This document shows positions 9,333 through 18,070 of a stretch of 48,962 nucleotides of DNA, piece after piece. Under the pieces are notes generated by a model, which did not search any database, was not told the origin of the DNA, and saw only the letters and a list, made by a program, of their open reading frames with translations. The DNA is taken from assembly GCA_030849065.1 (NCBI GenBank), contig JASAON010001537.1, forward strand, positions 1-48,962. The letters are read 5' to 3'. Position 1 is the stretch's first letter. Every line of letters begins with the position of its first letter. Both the position numbers and the translations under genes were made by a program. The DNA is from Jaenimonas drosophilae. Lineage: Eukaryota; Euglenozoa; Kinetoplastea; Trypanosomatida; Trypanosomatidae.

Positions 9333-10349
9333 CTCTGCACGAGGGCGTATGTTTCACACAAGGCAGAGAGGTCAACGTCTGTCTTCAAACCATGAGAGAA
9401 GAAGTGAGAGAGATATTGTAATGTGTTGTATGTTAGTATGTTAGTAGCAACAGTAGTGTGTGGGGTTGGCAGCGACAATGAAAATGGTTTGAGAAGGCAT
9501 CCACGCAAATATGCTTGCCGTTATGACGTACTACATGAAATGGATGGAGCTGCTGCCCATCACGCACAAGTACGGAAGTCGAAGTGACCAAGGGTTCTTC
9601 AGCGAAAGAAAAAAAACACAATCGAACATTCATTTCATCAGATACGCACACACATGTTATGATATATGTGATTAAGTTGATGGTGGAGTGTGTGCGTTGT
9701 GCCGAAAACATTTGCGTTCGCTTTCCAGAGTACACCAATGCACCAAGTACAGAGGTGAGCACAGATGTCCAACATGAAAGACAGCAACAACAACAATAGA
9801 AAACCAGGATGATCTGTGGGGTAGGAGTGGGAAGGGGGATCTGACGCACCAACAACAAGCGTCGCTTGTGTGACAGCTCCACTCAACATACATGCACGAC
9901 GATGAACCACATCGAGTCAAGGTGAGGGTAAGCGTGCCAACTCATGAAGATCCCGATAGCACAAAAGAAAAACAAATCCGTTCGCCACACGCAAAAAAAA
10001 AAAAACGCGAAAAATTGATAAGACACATGCAAAGAAGATAGAAGCACACACACAGGAAAAGAAAGACACGTTCATCAACAAGTTATGAAGGTATACATGC
10101 GTGCCAACGCACGCGATGCAGTAACAAAAAAAAAGAAGCATTTTGGGGATCATCGCCACTACTGTGGTATCGGCAGTGGGTACGTCCGCTGACCAACAGC
10201 GAGAGAGGTGGGATGGAGAGAGGGGGGTGGATGGGGAGGGAGGGGCATTGCTCGATGATGTGCCGTCGGAACATGCATCGCGTACCGTGCGATGTGAGGC
10301 GATGCGAATGAATCATTGTACATTCTCACGAAGATATCATCATCATTCA
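9333..10349. other. Intergenic spacer between CPR-B and CPR-C
   Basis: About 1 kb with A-rich runs near 9600-9620 and 9990-10010, an AAC run near 9782-9795 and short CA repeats. The 149-codon minus frame at 9433-9882 is low-complexity and unlike any family I know. No RNA gene is visible. Confidence 0.55.
9391..9417 (-). promoter_or_regulatory. Pyrimidine tract upstream of CPR-B
   Basis: The coding strand reads as C/T-rich (CTCTCTCACTTCTTCTCTC) and is followed by AG dinucleotides from about 9384 downward, 50-60 nt before the ATG at 9332. It is a plausible trans-splice acceptor region. Confidence 0.45.
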
Positions 10350-13130
10350 TCAAGTGGTATGGATCCACATGAGGGAATGTTGCTGCTGAAGATGCCGAAC
10401 AACACAACATGCAGCCAAGTGGGGTAGGCAATCACGTGGCGGCACGCCAAAGGCGGTGGCCAAACGCTGTTGGAGGTTACTTCGCTCCTGTGCCGTCAGT
10501 GGCTTGAAGAGGATGTCATAGCTGATGTAGAAGTAGAAGACGAGTGCCCGGACGGAGTCGTAGCTCGTGGGGAGTGTGAGTGCCTGCCGCTCAAAGGCCG
10601 CACGCAGGACATCATCAACATCTGCGGGTGCCGTCAGAGGTGCCTTGGCCAGTCCCATGAGTGACTGTTGCGCGGCCATGAGGTCGCTGGAGCTGCGAAC
10701 AATGTCTAGCTGACCTCGCCGACGTGACGGGGAGGGCGAAGAGAGCCACGGATCTCCCAGCGAAGAGAGTGGGGTTGATGCGATGGGCTGCCACACCACG
10801 CGTCCCTGCAGAGGGTTGCCCTCAACCCTTCGCCGACCACAGGAGGAGAGCCGAACAATCTCACCATCGTCACAGGTGTGCTCCTCACTGCTCGACTTGG
10901 CACTGCTTGACGACGTTGTACTACTCCGACGGCTGCACCACCTCTGCTCGCCCTCCATGCTCACCCCCTGTTGGGAGATGACGAGTGGATTGCTCCGCAG
11001 TGTGTCCACCCGCGCAGGGGATGCGAAGTCCATCACCGTCACGGGCGAATCTGAGAAGCTCAATACCGGCGCCACACGTGAGAGGAACAAGGACTGCAGG
11101 TAGCCATCCTCTCCATCCGCCTCCTCCGTGCCTATGATTGGATCTTCATCTCCTGCATTGCGTAGAATTCCGTCGAGCTCGCTGCCGTGGCGGCACTGAA
11201 GACCAATCGGGAGGTGCAATACCACATCACTGGCGATGGAGAGCGAGCGTGATGCGCGTCGTAGACGGGCCTGCCACCTCGCCAAGCCCCGCGCTGCTGC
11301 GTCATGGGCGGTACAGAGGAGCTCCGCACGAGGATCGAGCACTGTGAAGAGTTCCTGACGTCCATCAACCCCGTGAAGGAACATGGAGCACAGCGGGGCA
11401 ATGACCCATGATTCACTGTAGCTGCTTGCCAAGGCCATTCGCGCCGCTGCCTCGGAGAGGGTGACGGTGTTGGGGGAGGAGAAGACCCACATGCGGCCAG
11501 CATAGGCCACGTCAGGACCCGCGTAGAGCAGTGCATCCTCCACCTTGTCCTCCGTGACGGTGGCATCGGTGCACCAGTGGATGGCGTAGCTTAGGAGAAG
11601 TTGAGAATCTTCGCCGAGCAATTCACGCAGACGTTCATCGGGTGGGTTCCGTTGCAACTCTTCAATGACGTCAAAGGCCATGCATATGGCACTCTCCACC
11701 GTGGAGAAGACGAAGGTGGAGGAATTAGGAATGAGCTGTGTCGGAAGGAGATAAGACCGGTGCTCCTCTACCATCTTGACGAGCATCGTGTTGATTTGCT
11801 CCACGCACGTGATCATGTGGTCTGCGGCAATGGCCCACAGTTCCTCCGCCTGGGACGGGCCAATGATGAGAAGGGCAAAGGGGGCACGGCGTGGTGCGTT
11901 GTGTGCGCCGTCGTACTCCGCAGTGCAGCGTATGACCACCATTACAGCAACGAGGGCGAACAAGAAGCATGCGGTGAGCGCAACCACAACGATCTCAACT
12001 GAGGTGTTGTGAGGCAAGTAGGTTGGGTGGCTAATGTCGCGTACTGCAAAGTACCATCCGTGGCCATTAGGGTAGATGGTGTAGAGAGTGGAGCTGTCTA
12101 GGAGCTTCTGCATCTCAGCTGATGTGGCGTTGTGAGGTAGGGAGGTGCTGATGACCTCAATCTCCTCCGTCGTAAACGCGACGCGTTGGGTGGTGTTGGT
12201 GAAGGTGATATTGATCTCGGTGGTGGTGGACGTTGGGGGCCGCCAAAGGATGTCTGGTGAGTGGCCCGGAGACTCTTGCTCACTCTCCTCCGTGATCTTC
12301 GCCGCAACGAACATGACGTAGTCAATCTTGCGCTGCTCCAGGTACTCGGTGTATTGGTTATTGGTGGCCAAGACCTGAACGTCAATGAGGGCATTGGCAA
12401 ATCCCCAAAAGTTGTCGATGGAGTACTGTGCAATGTTAGTGGTGTTGTAGATGGGGTGTTGCACCTGCACGAAGAACTCCCGTGCACTGTTGTTGAGCTG
12501 CTGACCAAGGCTCTCAATGGCGGTGACAACGTCGGCGTCGGCGATGGAGGGCCCAATGACACCAATGATGGATGAGAACATCACCTGACGGGGTGTGGGC
12601 TCCACGCGGTGCAACAGTCCCTTGTGTGCGAAGAGGTCCATCCCAACAAGGGGGGAGATGCTCACTCGGTCTGCTGCGCTGGAGGTCTGGCACACTACCC
12701 CGCCCGGTGCGGTGAAGAGGTACACAACGTTGTCACGGAAGTGTGTCATGGTGTTGTTAGCAATGACGGGAAAGGAGCTGAAGGACTGGCCCTTTAACCG
12801 GTCAGAGATGGAGGCATTCCAGCGCGGGATGGAGGTAAGCTGGCCAATCACCATGCCTTCAAGGGTGCGTGTAGCAGTGATGCCGTGGGTGATGGCGTCG
12901 CGGCACTCACCCACCCAGCCGTAGTTATTGGAGGAGAGTGCCGAAATTTGTTGGCGCCAGCTGTCTTGACGTCGTCCATGAATGGAGAGAATGGGAATGG
13001 TGATGGAAATGATGATGAGAACGATGACCGCGATGATGATAAAGGCTAAGGCCACGATACGCTTCTGCGACCACTTGACACCGCAGAAGGTGTTGGTACC
13101 AACATCGGGCTGCTTCACACCTTCGCCCAT
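10350..13130 (-). CDS. CHASE-pseudocyclase receptor CPR-C (926 aa)
   Basis: The open frame reaches a GTG at 13154, but the first ATG is at 13130 (MGEGVKQP), directly after a pyrimidine tract and AG, so I start there. TM1 about 25-50; CHASE-like ectodomain 51-377 with APGGV, VIGPS, HPIYNT, FWGF near 241-244 and WYFAVRD near 359; TM2 about 378-400; cyclase-like domain 416-600; acidic and Ser-rich linker; C-terminal module about 838-926. The first metal position is Gly (LIIGPS), the second is Asn (IPNSS), and the N-x-A-A-R Asn is Ala. The ectodomain resembles CPR-B closely. The cyclase core is almost identical in DNA to A, D and E, while the linker is unrelated. Confidence 0.85.
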   Translation of the reverse strand: MGEGVKQPDVGTNTFCGVKWSQKRIVALAFIIIAVIVLIIISITIPILSIHGRRQDSWRQQISALSSNNYGWVGECRDAITHGITATRTLEGMVIGQLTSIPRWNASISDRLKGQSFSSFPVIANNTMTHFRDNVVYLFTAPGGVVCQTSSAADRVSISPLVGMDLFAHKGLLHRVEPTPRQVMFSSIIGVIGPSIADADVVTAIESLGQQLNNSAREFFVQVQHPIYNTTNIAQYSIDNFWGFANALIDVQVLATNNQYTEYLEQRKIDYVMFVAAKITEESEQESPGHSPDILWRPPTSTTTEINITFTNTTQRVAFTTEEIEVISTSLPHNATSAEMQKLLDSSTLYTIYPNGHGWYFAVRDISHPTYLPHNTSVEIVVVALTACFLFALVAVMVVIRCTAEYDGAHNAPRRAPFALLIIGPSQAEELWAIAADHMITCVEQINTMLVKMVEEHRSYLLPTQLIPNSSTFVFSTVESAICMAFDVIEELQRNPPDERLRELLGEDSQLLLSYAIHWCTDATVTEDKVEDALLYAGPDVAYAGRMWVFSSPNTVTLSEAAARMALASSYSESWVIAPLCSMFLHGVDGRQELFTVLDPRAELLCTAHDAAARGLARWQARLRRASRSLSIASDVVLHLPIGLQCRHGSELDGILRNAGDEDPIIGTEEADGEDGYLQSLFLSRVAPVLSFSDSPVTVMDFASPARVDTLRSNPLVISQQGVSMEGEQRWCSRRSSTTSSSSAKSSSEEHTCDDGEIVRLSSCGRRRVEGNPLQGRVVWQPIASTPLSSLGDPWLSSPSPSRRRGQLDIVRSSSDLMAAQQSLMGLAKAPLTAPADVDDVLRAAFERQALTLPTSYDSVRALVFYFYISYDILFKPLTAQERSNLQQRLATAFGVPPRDCLPHLAACCVVRHLQQQHSLMWIHTT

Positions 13131-14637
13131 CACGCAGGGCGATGGCCCTGCCACCTCACCGGAGGTAGGAGAGAGGGGATGAGAGAGAATGGTCTAGGGG
13201 TGTATGTGTGTGGCGATGTGTGATGCCACCAACACACAACTAGCGGTTCATTGAGGATAAGAAAGAAAAGAAGTACTTCACGTATTGTCACTGATGTGTT
13301 TGTGTAGTTGCTGCAAAGAATGTACGCACCACATGCAATCACCATCCATCATCTTCATCACCACTGGTGAGGGTATAAGAGGACTGATAAGAGAAATCAA
13401 GATCAAGGAACCTGGGGAGCCTACATATATATACACACACACCCACACACATTCCTCTCTTCCTTTCACGTTTGTATCTGACACAGGCGGTTAGGAGTGG
13501 AGGGAGGTGGACTGGTGGGGAGGGATAGAGTAAGCACCATTGGCTGGAAGCACAATCTGAAGGCAACAAAGATGAGTGACTTGTCACACAACCGGATGGT
13601 GTACGTTGGCACTCACACCACGTTCGAAGGGAGGCTCGTACACATGCATACCAGTTGATAGTGTCTAGTTAAAAATCCGATCCATCACACACACCACAAC
13701 GACCAACAATACACAGCACTCACACAGCAATTTCAACATGAGCCACACCACTGCACAGACATACACCCCCATACGCACATACATACCTGAAGAAGTGGAG
13801 GAAGAGAATAACGCAGCAACAACAACAACAACGACAACAAACAAACAAACAAACAATTGTCTGGAGAACATGAATCAGCATCCACACATCTTCTTTTCCT
13901 TATATACACACGTACATGACATCATGTCACTTCTTCACACCACTGACAATCACTGCTAACAGGGTGAACTTGGCTATAGAGTCAAGCTACACACATAAAT
14001 TGTATACATGTGGTGGTGAATTGTGTGTTGGATTGGTAACTCGTTAAGAGGGGGGGGAGGAGGATGAGGGACGGGCTGACCATGGGGTGCCACATACCTT
14101 CGCATCAAAGAGAGAAGCCGCCATCATCGTCATCTTGCGGCGATGATTGTTGGCCCACTCTTGACCAACACCACTTTCCCGCGGCTGAGGACCGTCATCT
14201 CCATGTGGCGGATTGGTAGAAGAAAAAAAGAAACAACACACAAATAGCAACAACAAGGTGGTGGGTGAAATGTTGGGGGAGTCAACAAGGGAGATGACAG
14301 CTGAAGTAGGGGGGATTACAGGAACTACCAACATACACACACACACAACTTCCAAGGACAGAAGGAGACACTACACTCAAAGCAAAAAAGAAAAAAAAGA
14401 TACAGAAAAGATGCGAGTCATCGTGTTCGTCGGTGGTGTTCCTCTTCGTAGAGAGTGACGATGACCAGCCAACCATACACGAGCCGTTCATTGGCAGGAG
14501 CCCCTCGTGCAAGAGCATACCAGGAACGAGATGCGCTACTTTTGGGGGAGGAGGTAGCGCTACCACTCTCACAACATACACACACACATGACACGTTTGA
14601 TGGTTCGTCCTTCAGATGCACAGCACTGACAGACGCA
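13131..14637. other. Intergenic spacer between CPR-C and CPR-D
   Basis: About 1.5 kb. It contains a CA run (13433-13450), an AAC/ACA run (13815-13855), a second pyrimidine tract on the coding strand near 14215-14235 and a third near 14375-14400. After the tract near 14220 an ATG at 14204 opens only 24 codons. I call no gene. Confidence 0.5.
13164..13193 (-). promoter_or_regulatory. Pyrimidine tract and AG acceptors upstream of CPR-C
   Basis: A 30-nt C/T-rich run on the coding strand is followed by two AG dinucleotides within 20 nt, then the ATG at 13130. It places the GTG at 13154 at or beside the splice site, which supports the ATG start. Confidence 0.5.
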
Positions 14638-17184
14638 TCAAGCATGGTCGGGCGGTGGGCAACAAATCAAGCTAATCCAGAGGCTGGCGTACTGCTCCCG
14701 CAAATGTCGCGCGGCACAACACGCGGCCAGCTGCACCACCATCTCTTGTTGCGGCACTCCAAAGGCGGTGGCCAAACGACGCTGCAGATTCGTGCGCTCC
14801 TGTGCCGTTAGTGGCTTGAAGAGGAGCTTGTAGCTGGTGTAGAAGTAGAAGACGAGGATACGCACGGAGTCGTAGCTCGTGGGGAGCGTGAGTGCCTGAC
14901 GCTCAAAGGCCGCACGTAGGCTGCTATCCAGCCGCAGTGAGAAGTCCTTGGGCATCCACTCCACCTCATGTGTGCGATGCTCTTCTGTGGGCTCGTCTCT
15001 GTCAGAGTTGTGCCACTCACTCTCCTCACGTTGATGATGGTTGGGTGGGGCGAAGCGCATGCACGGATCATGGCCAACGGAGTCCAGCGAGGGATTGCTG
15101 ACCAAGTCTGCCCATGATGTACCAGGACCGTGATGCATGTGCTGATCAGCCTCATCCGGTGGTGGCACATGCGTGGTTGCTCCATGCTCCATCCATGTAT
15201 CGCAGGAGTGGCCGACCAAGACGCCACGCCACTCGTCATCGAGATCGGTGGGCTCATCGGCCGCAGGGGGGTGCCTCCACAGCATTGACGGGAGGTCACT
15301 CATGCCAGCAGCATCGACAGCGGCGGTGGTGGCGGAGGTGTGCGTCAGGTGCTGCTCAGAGAACTTCTTTTGCAGGACAACAGCAGCCTGACGCGAGGAG
15401 CGGCCCTGCAGCGCAGATTGGCCATCCATGATGGTGTAGAGCCTCTGCCGCTCACACACCCCAGTGACGTACAGCGAGGTCAGAGGATTGATGATCCAGC
15501 TCGTGTGAAGGCTACGTCCATCGCGGCACATTTCATCGTGGTAGCTCTTGGCTGCCTCGGAGAGGGTGACGGTGTTGGGGGAGGAGAAGACCCACATGCG
15601 GCCTGCATAGGCCACGTCAGGACCCGCGTAGAGCAGTGCATCCTCCACCTTGTCCTCCGTGACGGTGGCATCGGTGCACCAGTGGACGGCGTAGGTCATC
15701 AGCAACCGTTCATCCTCACCGAGCAACTCACGCAGACGTTCATCGACTGGGTTTCGTTGTAGCTCTTCAATGACGTCAAAGGCCATGCGCACGGCACTCT
15801 CCACCGTGGAGAAGACGTAGGTGGACGTGTTGGGCAGCAGCTGTGTGGGTATCTGGTAGGAGCGGTGTTCCTGCATCTTTGTGACCAACATGGCGTTCAT
15901 TTGATCCACGCACGACGTCATTTGGTCAGCCGCCATGGACCACAACTCATGGCTCTTGGCGGGCCCAATGGTGAGTAGAGCGAAGGGTGGCTCGTCGGTG
16001 ATGTAGATGCGGCCGTCGTAGCGCAGCGCACAGCAACTCATGATGATGGCGATGATGGAAAACATGACGATGCCAACCACACCACTCGCAACGAGGGTAA
16101 GCAGAACGGTGTGGCTGATGCGCGCTGACGAGATGTGGTCGGTGGCGTAGACGGCGATGCGCCAGGCAGAGATGGTGGAGAGAACGGGCCGCTCGAGGCC
16201 ACGATGGATAAACTGCAACAGTCGCAGCTCTTGTTGCGGGCTGACATCGCTTTCATCATCGTTCAGCAACGAGGTGTCGGTGGAGGCGAGTGGAACAATG
16301 TGATCCTCGCTTACGTTGTTGGTGCCGCCATCGTAGCGGGCGAAGATGAGCGCCTGCATCGACCGGTTTGTAGCCTCGCGCAGAATGGCTGTGGTGGTGG
16401 TGCCACTGCGTCCTTCCATGAAGGCGTACACACACCCCCACGGGTTGGTGGCGTTGATGATGCCGCTAAGTGACACGTCGTAGACGGCGTTGGCCACCCC
16501 AATGAGGTGCTCCGCCTTGTGCGGGCAGTGCAGCTCCAGAAAGTGGGGCTGCAACAAGTGGCCAACGTTCGGCCGTGCGTGGGTGAAGGGTGCGATGGGT
16601 TGGGGAGCTGTTCTCGCTCGTTGAGATGGCGTTGACCTCTCGCGAGGAGGACCTTCTGGGCGGCAAATGCGTGGCCGACGTTGAATCAAGCTCTTCAGCA
16701 AGCAAGGGTGAAGGCCCGCGGCGAGACGAATCCCTCCGTCCATGGATTCCACCGCCACCGCCATCACCGGGCCGGAGGAGCCAAACATGAGAGCCGCGGC
16801 ACGTTTGAACTTCTGACGCATCAACGCGTATTCGGAGCTGCGTGCCACAAGGACAACCCCGTGGACGACACCCTGCAGATATCGGGCAGCATCCACCGTG
16901 GTGAAGAATCCTTCTTGTGCCACACGTGTCATGGCGGCGAGGGCCACGGATTCTGCGCGACGACGCCCATGCTCGGCGGAGCTGCGGGCCCACAAGAAGG
17001 CCGTGGTGATGATGGCGGCGCAGAGAATGGATAAGAGTAGGGCCACAATGGCGAAGATGCCGATCCGCGAGCCCACCGCTCGCCTCAATCTCTGCATCCC
17101 AGCTGGGGTGACGGCCTGCTCCATCTTCCACCGCCATAAATGTGTCCAGCGATGCAGAATGTGGCAGTGGCGATGAGTGGCCAT
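14638..17184 (-). CDS. CHASE-pseudocyclase receptor CPR-D with a divergent ectodomain (848 aa)
   Basis: The frame is open to a TTG at 17631 but upstream codons are low-complexity. The first ATG is at 17184 (MATHRH); a second at 17124 (MEQAVT) gives a leader like the paralogues and is equally possible. TM1 about 41-66; ectodomain 67-357; TM2 about 358-385; cyclase-like domain 399-585; acidic, His-rich linker; C-terminal module about 750-848. The ectodomain is the odd one: the APGGV and FWGF signatures are missing, leaving only an N-A-V-Y strand, N-P-W-G near 247-250 and a final WRIAV. It also has a basic Pro-rich insert near 168-205. The cytoplasmic half is nearly identical to CPR-B and CPR-E blocks, with Gly (LTIGPA) and Asn (LPNTS) at the metal positions. 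Confidence 0.8.
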   Translation of the reverse strand: MATHRHCHILHRWTHLWRWKMEQAVTPAGMQRLRRAVGSRIGIFAIVALLLSILCAAIITTAFLWARSSAEHGRRRAESVALAAMTRVAQEGFFTTVDAARYLQGVVHGVVLVARSSEYALMRQKFKRAAALMFGSSGPVMAVAVESMDGGIRLAAGLHPCLLKSLIQRRPRICRPEGPPRERSTPSQRARTAPQPIAPFTHARPNVGHLLQPHFLELHCPHKAEHLIGVANAVYDVSLSGIINATNPWGCVYAFMEGRSGTTTTAILREATNRSMQALIFARYDGGTNNVSEDHIVPLASTDTSLLNDDESDVSPQQELRLLQFIHRGLERPVLSTISAWRIAVYATDHISSARISHTVLLTLVASGVVGIVMFSIIAIIMSCCALRYDGRIYITDEPPFALLTIGPAKSHELWSMAADQMTSCVDQMNAMLVTKMQEHRSYQIPTQLLPNTSTYVFSTVESAVRMAFDVIEELQRNPVDERLRELLGEDERLLMTYAVHWCTDATVTEDKVEDALLYAGPDVAYAGRMWVFSSPNTVTLSEAAKSYHDEMCRDGRSLHTSWIINPLTSLYVTGVCERQRLYTIMDGQSALQGRSSRQAAVVLQKKFSEQHLTHTSATTAAVDAAGMSDLPSMLWRHPPAADEPTDLDDEWRGVLVGHSCDTWMEHGATTHVPPPDEADQHMHHGPGTSWADLVSNPSLDSVGHDPCMRFAPPNHHQREESEWHNSDRDEPTEEHRTHEVEWMPKDFSLRLDSSLRAAFERQALTLPTSYDSVRILVFYFYTSYKLLFKPLTAQERTNLQRRLATAFGVPQQEMVVQLAACCAARHLREQYASLWISLICCPPPDHA

Positions 17185-18070
17185 ACCTCCATGCCGATGC
17201 CGATCAATGAAGTGCCTTTGTGTGTGTCTGTGTACAGGAGATAGTGTGTGATGGCGTGTGCGTATGAATGTATGTATGTATGTCTGTGTGGTGAGTAGCA
17301 AAGCACACACAAACAAACAACCTTTTGAAGACAGGGGAGAGACAAGAGCCAGCGATAGGGGCCATACTGTTGAGAAAGTGTTGTTATGATGTACGAGGAT
17401 TGATTGAGTGTGTATGTATGTGTGTGTGAGGGGAGGGGTGAGCTTCGAAATCGTCCACCAACACTGAGTAAACGTTCTTCCATCATCATCATCATCATCA
17501 TCATCGTGGACACACGGCTCATAAAAAAGTGTGCGGGGATGATGTGGTGAATGCCGTTCCACCACACTCGAAAAGGCAGAACAAAGAAAAAAAAAGTAAC
17601 CACAAGAATATACGTACAAAAGACAACACAACGACTACTCACCTCCTCTCTCTGGCACGTGTGTAGCCCCACATATAAGAGTGGGATGGAGGTGAGCTGG
17701 TTGTGGCACCACCGCGCAGAGGGGGAGTGGGGGAGGCGATACAATTCCTCTCCCAACCCGGCTGCTCACACCCGCGTATTTGGTTGTTGTGCATCCCCCC
17801 CACCACCACCCACCCACATCATCATGATGCTGCCCAACACTCAAAAAGAATAACGGTTGAGTGAATGATGATCAGCAACAAGATTGTGTGTGGGGCATGG
17901 ATTCGTATGGTAGGAAAAAACATATCTACCGTAGTCACTTAACACGTTTACACGTACTTCTCCGTGCCACACATGATGTACATGGCTTTGATATAAAGTG
18001 CTTACTTGGTACGTGCGTGTGTGTGAGTGCTGGATATGGTTGGGAAGCAACAAGAGGGTGTAGTGGCACA
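17185..18070. other. Intergenic spacer between CPR-D and CPR-E
   Basis: Contains a run of about eight CAT units (17481-17505), GT-rich sequence near 17215-17290 and 17400-17430, and coding-strand pyrimidine tracts near 17325-17350 and 17582-17600 that could serve CPR-D. No gene is seen. Confidence 0.55.
17481..17505. repeat. CAT trinucleotide microsatellite
   Basis: About eight perfect CAT/ATC units upstream of CPR-D, outside the called coding region. Confidence 0.85.

Noticed and set aside
14044..14355. Small coding region or gene remnant downstream of CPR-C
   Set aside because: An ATG at 14204 follows a good pyrimidine tract, but the frame closes after 24 codons and the neighbouring frame gives no recognisable protein.
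17185..17631. N-terminal extension of CPR-D by 149 codons
   Set aside because: It starts at TTG, includes an Asp run from a CAT microsatellite, and has no counterpart in the paralogues; likely 5' UTR and spacer.
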